Positions 21,990-33,310 of a stretch of DNA of 64,000 nucleotides are shown in pieces. Numbering within the stretch: position 1 is the stretch's first letter; every line of letters starts with the position of its first letter. The stretch is from Chamaecyparis obtusa. Its lineage: Eukaryota > Streptophyta > Pinopsida > Cupressales > Cupressaceae. The notes below the pieces were generated by a model, which worked only from the letters and a program-made list of their open reading frames with translations, was not told the DNA's origin and made no database searches. Position numbers and translations under genes: made by a program. The stretch is taken from positions 1-64,000 of the forward strand of contig BSBK01003562.1 in NCBI GenBank assembly GCA_027943335.1. The letters are read 5' to 3'.

Positions 21990-22319
21990 TGTTAGAGTAA
22001 TAAGTCATTTTACTTATTATCTCTTTATTGCTTAAGCTAAACCTTGGCATATAATAATTAATTAATTTATTAATTATTATAATGCAACCTAGGTTTCTTG
22101 ACCCTTTTAGGGTTTCAGATCTCCTTTATAAGGATTGATCTCCTTTGTTTTCACAACACATTCATTTTATTTGATTACAACTTTTGTTTTTTGCACATCA
22201 AGAATGTCTCCTCTTTCATCGATCCTTGTGTTCAGGCATCCATAGCTTTTGCTTCTCTCTTTCTATGATAGGTGTTTGCATGCAGGTGTTCTTGGGAGCT
22301 GTGGGTTGTTTTCTCATCA
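21990..22319 (+). repeat. 3' LTR of the non-autonomous element
   Basis: Starts TGTTAGAGTAATAAG. It lacks a stretch of about 40 bases present in the 5' copy after ACTTATTA. The end lies within TTCTCATCAACCTCA. Confidence 0.8.
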
Positions 22320-22329
22320 ACCTCAATAA

Positions 22330-22700
22330 TTAATAATTATAAATTATAAATTACTTCTTAAGCTTTAACCCTACCAGTTATCTGATGAGAGCTTCTGTCT
22401 ATAAAATCCATGGAAATAAATCTTGGGTTCCATATAACTGCTAGTCCACTTGAGGCTCCATCTGTGTCTACTCTCTTCACCTCTCACTGCCCTAGTTTTT
22501 TTACTAAGGGAGTCATATCCATCTCATCCTAATTTGGTTTCCTGGATTAAAAAAAGGTCCAACTCAAGTGTAGATAAGCACCTTTTAAATATGCAATGTT
22601 TGTTAGGGGCATTTAGTCCCCTAACATTCCATGAGATTATTTTCATGGCTCATTGGGAAGGAACTTCTCCTTCCTTGCATTCAAAATTGACGTAATTTTA
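22330..22700 (-). pseudogene. LINE endonuclease N-terminus
   Basis: Reading leftward from about 22650, the minus strand gives MKIISWNVRGLN, the hallmark start of the L1-type apurinic endonuclease. DLFLIQETKLG, with its catalytic glutamate, follows. Stops and frame slips come next, and the sequence breaks off where the LTR element is inserted. Confidence 0.85.
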
Positions 22701-25133
22701 ACTTGACTAGAAGCCTGCTCATCTTTCTGTCTCAACTCTTTATGAGACTTTCTTCCTCTCTTGAAAGATTGTTTAACATAATCCAAAGAGGATTCCCTAA
22801 CACAAATTATACTCAATCCTAGCTTTTCTTGTAATTAAGATTCAATCTTGGGTTCTATCTTAAGTTATGCCTCATCTTCATTTTGTTCCATTGATTCAAG
22901 AACTTTCAGAATCAATACAACACCTGTATCTTGATTTCGACCTAGAAAATCATTAATTTCATCTAATTCCTCAATCTCATAATTATCTTGTACTCCTCCA
23001 ATCTCTCTATTTATCATGTTTCTTTGCGATTCTATTTGACAGTTTATATGGCTATTGTTGAAGTTAGTCTCTATTATGTTCATAAAAGGCTCATTACGTG
23101 CTTCATTTATTACTCAAGTCCTCATTCCTTCAAAATTTTCTTCCATAAATTCCATGGTGATTATAAGATCCTTGCATCCTTAGATCTTTCCTTGATCATT
23201 TGTTTGCTACATCCTATATTCTCTAAGTCTAAGTGTTTCTCCCGCCCTATATTTTCCAGAGTTTTAGCTGATATGTTATTGTGAATTCTAGTTGTGCTCT
23301 TATTGAGGTGTTCTACTTGTTCATCTTTCTCATATTCAAAATTTTTATTACCCTTTTCACTCAACTTTACTGAGCTCCTTGTGTTGCTAAAAAAATGTTC
23401 ATTTTGTTTTAAATTCTTCATCCTAAAAGTTAGTGCATCTTTTTTTGTTTCTAGAGTCCGAGATTCCATTTTGTTCGAGTTGCCCCTAAGAAGCTTCATC
23501 TCTAAAAGCATAATAATTTTATCTGCCTCCATTATTCCTGCAATAAGAAGTTTTTTTTGCTAGTCGAGTTCCTCAATAAAAAGTTCCATTAGTTCATCCA
23601 CTCATGATTCCCCTATATAGTTAGTAATAACCTCTACTTCTTGCTCTACTTAGAATTCTTCTTTGAGTGGGCTAGTAACTTGATTCGTGTATGGTGGGAA
23701 ATTCTTTGTGGGTTTGGTTTCAAGACTATTTTTTATATCTTCCCCAACTTCCCCTAGCTTCCCACCAACAATAGTCTGCAATTCATTATTCTTAAGCCAA
23801 CTATTTTTGATTGAGATCTCATTTTATTTGTAAATATCTTCTAAGATAAATGCATCATTCGGTGTTTGATCTAAGCTATTGTTGATCTAAGCTATTGTTA
23901 ATACTCTGGTTAATCTTGTGGTGCCTAGTTGGGGTTGTGATTTCATTATGTTCCTTATCATGAGATGGGTGGAATTTTTCAAGAATTCCCACAACTGCTT
24001 TGGATACACAATTTTTGTTTGCTTTCTTAGAATATCCTTACTCCTTAACATATTTCCTGGATTCTCATTATTCCTACCTACTGCTAGTTCATTTGATTCT
24101 CTAGAAGTGAAAATGAATCCCCTTATTAGCTCATTAAATGATATAATAGGGATGTCTTGTTGCTCCATTGGTTTTTTAATATATTCTACTATTTCTCCTT
24201 CCTCTCGATCTATGGATAATGGGTGGGGGATTTTAGATTTGTTACTAGTAAAAGACTCTCTTACTATTGTTAAAATGTCATTAAGGTCAGTCGTGCTCTT
24301 ATTAAATCTAGAAATCTCTATCTCCCTTCGAGGAGATTGAGGGTATAGTAGTGTTATGGAGCTATCTAATTCACCTTCATAAAATTTATGTTTTAGATTA
24401 TAAATAGACCCGTTAGTTATAAATTTGATTGGCTTTAGAAATTTAGCATGCTCCTTTGATTGAATTAGGATTTTGATGTCAGAAGATTAGAGGTAATTTT
24501 CTTCCAGCCCTAATGTTCCTCCCAAACTATCTCCTAATTGTATAATAATTTTGCTATGAATTAACTCTATCGGAACGCTCGGAATGCAAATCCATTTAGG
24601 CACATATATAGAGTCGAACATTTTTGGATTAAAGTTAGGTTTCCATCCAATGAATTTGATAATGTATCCCTTATATTAAAAAAATGGTTTTTCGTTTGTT
24701 AAACTACTTCTGATTGATGAATTTTTACAATCTAAGTAAAAAGAATTATCCGTAAGAAGGGTAATACTTACTTGGAACCCGAGAGCCTCCTTGTACCAGT
24801 TAACAATATTGTCCATGGAGTTCCCCGATCTGTAACATTTTGCGAAGAGTCCATTTATTTTACAATGATTCCAAAGGCCATATGTGAATACATCATTCAT
24901 TATGATAGTCGTTTCGTCCATTCTATTTTTGATGATTGGTTCGTTATTTACTGACTACACAAAAACCCTAGGATGTGGCTTCCAGGTAATCCTTCTAGGG
25001 ACAAGCCAGTTCCTTTCTTGAGGCGGGCAAAAGGATTTAGTTTGATGGATAAAATGTGATTGGTGATGATAAATATGATTTGGGCAAGAATGCTTATGAG
25101 AATTACAAGATTTGACCATTTTCCATTCCCCAT
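22701..25133 (-). pseudogene. LINE ORF1-like region
   Basis: Broken coding sequence on the minus strand. It starts near 25133 (NPFARLKKGTGLSLEG). It continues with a DUF4283-like stretch (24921-24676, VFTYGLWNHCKINGLF, and a W-K-P-F/N-P phrase with IIIQLGDSLGGTLG near 24620-24520) and runs through a polar spacer to the endonuclease start. In plant L1 elements this region encodes the RNA-binding ORF1 protein. I could not find its zinc knuckle. The plus-strand open frames in this span are antisense. Confidence 0.65.
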
Positions 25134-25474
25134 GTATGTTTAAAGTGGACCTATCAGGGGAACAAAGTATGTTGATCTATCGCCCAACTTCATTCATCTT
25201 TGTTGGAGGATATTTCGAGACTATCGCATATCCTTGGTCTTGGCTATCAAGAGCAAAAAAACTATTTTGATTCTGCTTAACATTTTTCTACCTTCTGCAT
25301 TGAATATAAGGATAGAAAACATATCTTGTCTTACTGAATAAAGCAACCTGCTTTTTAATTCGATCACTCATAAGCAGAGCCATTTAATATTTTAAGGATA
25401 AATATTAGATTTTTTACAAATAATAATATAATTATATAGATTAAATTAAATTTAAAATTATAAAATTGGATAAT
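25134..25474. other. AT-rich spacer upstream of the acetyltransferase gene
   Basis: No gene seen. It lies between the LINE and the promoter-proximal repeats. Confidence 0.5.
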
Positions 25475-25698
25475 TAATTAGAATACTATTTAATAAAATA
25501 AAAAATATATTAAATTTATCAAAATTATGTGATTATTATAATTAGATTTCGAATTACAATTATAGTTTTTTTAAATCCATGAATACTAATTAGAATACTA
25601 TTTAATAAAAAAATATAATAAATTTATTAAAATTATGTGATTATTATAATTACATTTCGAATTACCATTATAGTTTTTTTTTTTCAATCCGCGAATAC
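25475..25698 (+). repeat. 112 bp AT-rich tandem duplication in the promoter region
   Basis: Copies start at 25475 and 25587 with TAATTAGAATACTATTTAAT. A partial third start (TAATTAGAATA) lies at 25699. Spacing is exactly 112 bases. The right end lies about 285 bp before the start codon. Confidence 0.85.
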
Positions 25699-25709
25699 TA
25701 ATTAGAATA

Positions 25710-25982
25710 TAGACACATCTAGAAGTAGTTGCGCTCTTGCCAAAACGTCAGGTTCCTGTACAATTTGGGGAGTCTAAACGCTGTTCAAGACATTCCTATT
25801 TTTTGGTATTTTTGTTTTGCCTGTAAATCTTCCATCATCTGTCTGTCTGTACATATATTCAAATAAGAAAGCATTCGGCCAAAGGGGGACCCTCTTTCCG
25901 AAGAAAATCAATTGCAGGTTCCTACTAACAACTAAACCCTAATCAATATCAGGGTTTCACGATTGTCGGGGTTTAGTTGATC
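25710..25982 (+). promoter_or_regulatory. promoter / 5' untranslated region of the MYST acetyltransferase gene
   Basis: Less AT-rich than its surroundings. It holds an ACGTCA element (about 25744-25749) and, close to the start codon, the telo-box AAACCCTAA at 25934-25942. Two AGGGTTT or GGGGTTT motifs follow near 25951-25972. Telo-boxes are common in 5' regions of plant genes for translation and chromatin functions. The transcription start cannot be placed, and I see no clear TATA box. Confidence 0.55.
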
Positions 25983-26259
25983 ATGGGATCTCTGAATGAC
26001 TCTGCCGGCAACGCCGATGCGAGGTATGATAATGGTAAGGATTTAATGAGATACAAGATTAAAACTGAAAGTGCTGTAAATAACGGAGGCAATGACAATT
26101 CAAAGAGGAGAAGAGCGTGCCCCCTGCCTCTTGAAGTTGGCACTCGTGCCCAATGCAGATGGAGGGATTCCAAGCTCCACCCTGTCAAGGTTATTGAACG
26201 TCGCAGGATTCCATTTGGCGGTCCTAACGATTATGAATATTATGTTCATTACACTGAGT
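25983..26259 (+). CDS. HAM1: HAM-like exon 1 (N-terminus and most of the chromo-barrel domain)
   Basis: Starts [10 protein letters not shown]. The ATG at 25983 is preceded by an in-frame stop (TAG at 25974-25976), which supports this start. The exon encodes a Lys/Arg patch (SKRRR) and then [25 protein letters not shown] and YEYYVHYTE in pieces, the chromo-barrel (Tudor-knot) typical of MYST proteins. It ends after one base of a Phe codon. The donor is T|GTGAGT at 26260. Codons are intact throughout. Confidence 0.96.
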
Positions 26260-29200
26260 GTGAGTTCTTTAATTACCTCCATATTTACATGTTTATTTGA
26301 TCCAGATTTGTTTTGTTTAGGTTTTTCAATTTTCAGGGTTTTAATCCCGTTTTTAACCAGACTTTATACTCAGTCAATCCATAATACTTAAGAGTTAAAT
26401 GCTTCTGAGAGAAGTACGAATATGAGTTAAGCATATCTAATGTGAATATGTGGTCAGGCATAAGAATTGATAGACATAATTTTTTTTATGGCATTTTGAA
26501 AATGAATCAGTCATCCTGTCAACAAGAGCTTGGCAGTTGAATGTGTATATAAATACTTCTCGCATATAGATACTTATCTCTTATATTTCAATGCATAATA
26601 AAAGAATATTCAATATTTCATGCAATATTGTGTGTAAAATATTTGACATAAAACTACTATGGCCGCAGTTAATAGAAGGCTTGATGAGTGGGTGAAGATC
26701 GAGCAACTTGAACTTGAGTCTGTAGAGGCTGACGCAGATGAAAAAATTGAGGACAAAGTATGTTAGTTGCTAGATGCATCTGAAGTTTAGTTGATATGGA
26801 CTAGTTTCTCAAGCACCCAGCACAAGATTCTATATCATTTATTTGTCATCATGGGTTTTCTTTTTAATTTAGAGGCCCGTGCTGTAATTCTAATTGGTTT
26901 TCATGAATATTCGTTTTTGCTTCTTTTTAACAGGGTGGAAGCTTGAAGATGACTCGTCACCAAAAACGCAAAATTGATGAAACACATGTTGAAGAGGTAG
27001 GAAGGAGCGATATACATATTTGCAATTTAAATAGTGACTTAAGGTTGATTTGGAGATTCATTTGAGAAATTATTTCAAATTCTTGGATTGAAAGAATTGC
27101 ATTGTATAATATTCAATTTAAGTGAAGTGCAGAATTCTCTAATGATAGAACTAGAGTTTCATGCTTTAATTTTATGTTGTTGCTCATTCCAGAGGGTGTA
27201 GAGTGCTTTGCTGAACTAATGAAATTAATTGGTATTAGGAAAAAGATGTATAGAAACATAAATCCTGGTTGTATTGCATTGAGCTCATGAAACTCAAAGA
27301 TATTATCTCATCTATGGTCTTGAAACATTTCCAATTGTCCTGGTAATAAAGGGTTGGTAATTCACTATTTTCAGTATGATTTTGTTTGCTTTGATGACAA
27401 TGTCACAGAATTGGCATTCTGTCATTGTGAGAGAGAAAGGCTTTGGAATAGGCTTATGATGAGCAATATTACAATGTTTTTCGCCATTGCATTTCAAGAG
27501 CACGCTTTCGATCTGTTTATATTTGATTTGAATGGTGTGCTTGTCTTTTTTAACTGTGTTTGAAGTTTAGATACATTCCATTGTTCTCTTGGTGATAACA
27601 CAGTAGATCCAATCACACTCTGGGTTCCAAATACATGTAAGCTTCTACCTCCCATTAATGTTTCTTCTCTCAGAAGTAAACTTGTGGACTCCTGGCAGAA
27701 TGATTGTGTTAGGTTGAATCATACCATAACTTGTACTTTATTGTGTTAATTTCTTTTTGAACCAGAATAGCATGAAACAAATAACAGATAATTAAAACAC
27801 ATCGATCTTGTCGGATCAACACTGTTTCCGTTACCCACAAATAATCCACTAATCAAAAGTATCTTGTGAAGGATATTGACCCTGTGAGGAGTCTATTACA
27901 TTTGTATAGTGTCTCAGTCCTTGTTAGAGGACTTAGGCCTTGTTAGAAGCCTCAACCCTGTTAGGAGTTGGTATTACGAAATACAATAGAATGTATGCAA
28001 GATGAGCTCACTGCCCAAACATGCAATGTACAATGATAATCTTCAATACAAAAGATAATGAATAAAACCTTTCACTGCTGCTGAATATCTTCAATATTCT
28101 GATTTGCCTTTGATGCTCTTTACAAAAATTATCACAAACTCACACTGGTTTGATCCATAGTTCAAAATATCGTTATTGGCAACTTATTGCCGAGGGAAAA
28201 AACAGATATTGGCAAATATCGGAGATAAGTCAGGAACTTCTCGTGAAAATATAGGGAACTTAAAAAATTGCTTAAATTTAATTAGAAATGCATTTTTTTG
28301 CAAAATTCAATTAGGAGATGCATCTAATGAGTCAGTAAATGAGTAAACTAACCAAACAAGCTGATCTAGATATTTATAAATGCAAATAGGATACAAAATT
28401 ACATCCTCGCGTGGAATGTTGATGGCTCGTAGCCATAGTCTCACAGTCTGAACTCTAAAGCAAACTAAGAATAGAAAATTGTCTTTGTAAAACTATAAGC
28501 AAATACAAGTGTCAAGTACAATATCAAAATAGTCTACATCTTTGTCTTCCCCTTCCGAGTGAGTTGGACGGATGACACCATCTTTTCTAATATATTATAT
28601 AATAGTCTACAATATCAAAATAGTTCAAATTATCACAGATATATCATCACTCTAGAAGGCTGCAAATGATCTTCTTTCTCCTCCAAACCCTTTATCTCTC
28701 CAAATTTGCTCTTCCAAACAAAAAAATAACTTTTTCCCTTTTGTTGGGCCATCATAGTCAAATACCTGGGAGCGAGCGATAAGCTTTTTATTTATCGCGA
28801 TAATTCATGATTTACTGAAATGTTCCTAAGCCAAACTTCTTGCAAATTTCTGATATAACTGGATTGAATTTGTCAAAATAACTTCCTCATAAACGTTACT
28901 GTTTAGTTTTATCACAGCATGCCAGTATTGTCTCTAACGAAAGTAAGATTACTGTGTGTTAACTCATACCAATCTCAAATTAATATTGTCCCTGTTTACT
29001 GAATACAGTATGTATTTTCAAATATAAACTTCTAGAATTTATGCAATGTCTAAGTGCTCCCAGAGTACACAGGAATGACTCTCAGATAAATTTAGCATTC
29101 AACAATGAACAGGAAGGTGTAACAACACATTCATTTCCGTATTACAATAACAAATAGCTAGCAGAGATTCACGATTACCAACCGTCTGTATACACATGCG

Positions 29201-32200
29201 TAGGATTGCAGGATGGCTACCCGTAGGTGCTTGTGTTCACTGCCTGCCGTGGAAGCTACCTGCGTGGAGGCTGAAGCTGTGTTGCGTGACCAGTGAGCAC
29301 GCACAGGAGTCAGCCGCGTGATGATACTGGTGTTCTACAGACACAGCGGATGCAGCTGCGTTAACTCCTCCCTGGCCTGTACTGACGTTCTTGTGTGATG
29401 AGGATACTGGCCTGAGTATTCACGCTGAGGAAAGTTCCACAATCTGCTGTTCTCAGATTTCTGGCTATGGCCTGCTGTGTAAATAACCCGATATCATATA
29501 CTGGCAGGAAGTAACAGGACTGCGGAATCACTTTATGGCTTCGAGTGTAGAACTCGGGTGTGTATCACCAATGCACGATTTTTGCCTGTTGCCTGTGCTA
29601 TTGTATACCAGTTCGATACTGTGTTTCTTGAGGTTCCAATGTCCACGTTAGATATTCATCTCATACACCAACATACAGTATACCATTCCAGATTCGAGCT
29701 GAGAGTCTTCAAATATCTGCTTCTTAAAATGAGAATAGTGCTGGATAAGGAATGCCGTTCTTACCAATACAATGAAATCCAAATGTGAAACCTGAGTAGT
29801 TCCACCTTTCGAGGAGATGCTGGGGTGACGTCCAATACCTCCACAAATTCCGAAGGGTTTGCGTCCTTGGAATAACTAGTCACAATAAGCAACCAAATTT
29901 TCTTTTCTTTATTTTATAATATCTCATGGTGCTTTTTCCGAGATGTACTATTCCTTTTTATAACCTCGAAGTGAGTGCAAGTACAAAAAGCTAAGCCATG
30001 TGGGATAAAAGCTCACTTAAGTCACTTTTATAACTTAAAGTGACTTTATAACTTAAAGTGACTTTATAAAATACAGTGACTTTATAAGAAGTCATAAAGT
30101 GACTTTATAACACACTTATTAAATAAAGTGATTTTGACTATAGAAACTGAGCCCCGAATATAAATATTCACTCGTGCAACAAAGTGACTAGCTGACATCT
30201 TTCGAAAAGCGGCCATTAGTCCATCTGGATGGATAGATAGACTAATCAGGCATCTAAATAGCCTAGTGCCGAGTAGGGGACATTACATTTATCGCCGATA
30301 AATTACACATTTCTTTGTGATATGTTGGCAACTTCTCTGCGATATTTTATCGCCAAGCAGAACTTATCGTGATAAGTTCATTTATCGCAGATATATCTGT
30401 GATAATTTGAACTATGGTCTGATCTTACATCAGATTTCACATAATACAACAATATACATCAATACCACTACTTTCTACAACTTTGCATTACAAGTTTCTT
30501 TCCTTTATACAAGCTATTTACAAAATGACCTTTCAATAGGTCTTCACTTTATTACATGCTTCCCAAAACATAAAGTTACGTCTTGCTAACTTAGAGTTAA
30601 CATCTAGGATGTCGTCCTTAATTAGTTAAGTCATTATTTTGATAAACAAAATAATCTTTTAACCCAAAATATAAATTTACTGGCTGTTACTTTGTTCTTG
30701 TCGGCTCAACACTGTTTCTGTAAAATAATAATAACTCTGTCCGTACATGCCGTACAGTCATGCACTTTTAGCTGTAGGATCTACACATTCCGTACTTTTT
30801 GTACCCAAGTGTGCACGTGCTGGAAATATCTCTATGAATTGCGCAGAGCAAAATAATCTTTGTGCTAACAGATAAATCCTGTGATACTTAGACAATTTTT
30901 AAGTCCTTATCCCAAAACTTCATCCTTAAGTCATGCTGACTTAATACTGATAATATGTTGTCATAAATGACAACATCATGATATCATACCTAGCCAAATT
31001 GCCAACACGATCAAGGACAGATCTGATATAATGAAATTGATCTAAGAGAGTATTCTGGTATAAGGTAATCAGATTCAGATATATAACAGCCTATGGCAGA
31101 AATTCTGATTTAACTGGTATGCATGAAAGGGTATAATTATGCTAGGTGTATGTTATAGTATGCAATTTGGTTGATATGGTTATGCATCTTTAAACTTGAT
31201 GTATATGGTAATTTGGATGATATGATTATGCATTTATTATGCTGACATCTATGATATGAGTTGGAGGAAGTAAGATAGGGAGATGTCATTTACTAGCTCC
31301 CACGAATTAAGTAAGCCACCCCAAGGGATGGAATTGGTCATAGTTGGACATTCCTATTGCTTGTGGAATGCCCTGAGAGATGGAACTGGTCATAGTTGGA
31401 CATTCTTGCTGCTTGTGGGAAAGGGCAAGTTGCCATGATGTGATCTCGGGCTTATTTGGGTTGGTTTGTTTAGTGGCGCCCCTCTTGAAGTTACTACCTA
31501 TTAAAATAATATTGTAATATTTAGTATAATGGTCATGTTAACTTTTTTTAAAAAGTTAGTTAGTTTGTTTTTAGTAAATTTTCATTCTTTTAGTTGTTTA
31601 GTTAGTTTGGTAAGTTTCTATTTTGTCTTTAGTTCTTGATCGTTTCCATTATGGAAAGATCTTCACGTATGTGCTTATTTAAGAAGTATTACTCTTCCTT
31701 TTTTAGTATTGAATATCAATCGATTATCAGTTTAGTACCAAGATGAATTTATGATTGGTTCCAGGATAGTCGTAATACTTATCTTAAACTCCAATCACAA
31801 CTTATTGAAATAGGATCATTATCTATACATATATATACATTTACTTATGTATACATTGTATATGTGTATGTATATACATAGGCACACACATGTGTGTGCG
31901 CGTGCGTGTATCAGAGTTATGAGACTTAGACTCAGCTCAAACTTGGCAAGTTGATATTTGTCTTGGATTTGGCCTCAACACCTAGACTCGACAAAAACCT
32001 AGCAAAGACTCCACAAATTGGAAAATCCAAGAAATTCAGAGATTTTTAAGCATTTAAAACTTGTTTTATGCACCTTTTAACAAATAAATCTTAATGACAC
32101 AATGACATCATCAAATAGAAGTCAATTTGATTACACACACAAGTATATAGTGTTCACATAAGGGAAAACACACAGATATATAAATATTACAAAAATCATG

Positions 32201-33272
32201 GAATAGTAAATCCATGACATCAAAGAAAATATCAAAACTATAATTGTAAGTGAATGGCTCAGAGGAGGTTTTATTTCTCATCCCAACATCACATCAAGTC
32301 ATGCGTTGGCATCTAAGATGGGTCCTGAATGATGTTGTAGACATGATATTTGCTTGTCCCAATGACTGGTGTATATATTCAATTGAGGAATTTATTATTT
32401 ATTTTTTCTTAAGCCTTTAAGACTACATGTTTTGTTGATAAGCTCATTGACAAAGAGGAATGGTTAAATATTTTTTGTTATTGTTCTATTTTGACCTTAG
32501 CTAGCATACTAATAGATAGGATTCTTGTTTGAGTTGTCTAGGTGACTCATGATTGATACATTTTGCATTATGATAATGACATTTTTTGCCATCTATAATG
32601 TAACTTGTATTTAGCAGTATAAGGACAGTAGCATGCCAACTTTGCCTATGGCGGTCCTTGTATGCTAGACAACTTATCTAATGTATGAAACAAGATAATC
32701 CTTGATTGTGGTTTTGATTGTAAAGATGCAAATATTTGCAAAAGGGATATGTATTTTGTAGGTTTATATGATCATGATTTATCATTGGCCTATTACTTGC
32801 TTAGATTTATCGTTCATTGGGGGTTTGGGGGGTTTGGGGATAACATCAAAATGGGGTTGAGGGGTTGCCGGGTGCGGGAGCACTCGCCCCTGCTTCCAAG
32901 CTCAAATGAAGACCTTCAAAATCACATTGATTTTCATGGCGCACACCATTTTCATGTTTTCTGAAGTCCTAGAGGTGCATGTCAAAAACCAAACAAGTAG
33001 TGAAATTTTGTAGTTGGGTCTCGTCAAGATTCGATGAGTCTAGCGAGTCTCTAGACTCGGCAAGTTTGGGAAAGATTCGGAGGTTGAGTCTCCCAAACTT
33101 GACCAGCTTAGCTCACCTCAGACTTGTTGATTTTGGGGAGTACAAGTGAGTCTCGTTACTTTGGTATATGTGTGTGTATAGATATATAGATATGCATGTG
33201 CATATATACACACACATAAATGCGTATATATATGTATGTATACACACATATATAACATATACATATGTATCT

Positions 33273-33310
<38 letters not shown>

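Larger units (their letters stand above)
18348..22319 (+). mobile_element. non-autonomous LTR retrotransposon without coding capacity
   Basis: Two related LTRs (about 18348-18723 and 21990-22319) flank 3.3 kb in which I find no gag or pol. An initiator-Met primer binding site follows the left LTR, and a polypurine tract (AAGGGGGGG) precedes the right one. The element lies inside LINE endonuclease sequence. The exact termini and a target duplication are not clear. The nested LTR-like block at 19863-21066 accounts for about a third of the interior. It resembles large retrotransposon derivatives (LARDs). Confidence 0.8.
15881..25133 (-). mobile_element. degenerate L1-type LINE, interrupted
   Basis: On the minus strand the parts occur in LINE order: an ORF1-like nucleic-acid-binding region (about 25133-23700), the start of an endonuclease (about 22700-22330), a fused endonuclease/RT remnant (duplicated, 18360-17771), the RT C-terminus, a zinc-binding domain and an RNase H ending at 15881. 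An LTR element is inserted at about 18348-22319. Most of the RT between the endonuclease and the catalytic FVDD motif is missing. Many stops and frameshifts are present. The true 5' and 3' ends and any target duplication were not found. Confidence 0.85.
28156..30416. mobile_element. 2.26 kb terminal-inverted-repeat element, hAT-like
   Basis: The left end CATAGTTCAAAATATC and the right end (reverse complement CATAGTTCAAATTATC) form 16 bp inverted repeats with one mismatch. Flanks are GTTTGATC (28148-28155) and GTCTGATC (30417-30424), an 8 bp duplication with one difference, the length expected for hAT elements. A 9 bp reading (GGTTTGATC/GGTCTGATC) would suggest a Mutator-like element. TATCGC/GCGATA words are frequent near both ends. 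No transposase was found, so it is non-autonomous. Confidence 0.72.

Noticed and set aside
22988..24340. Plus-strand open frames of 89 to 140 codons upstream of the HAM-like gene
   Set aside because: They are antisense to the LINE ORF1-like region, and the amino acids are typical of reverse reading of a polar protein (Phe/Ser/Leu rich).
26100..26282. Minus-strand open frames over HAM exon 1
   Set aside because: Shadows of the conserved plus-strand exon.
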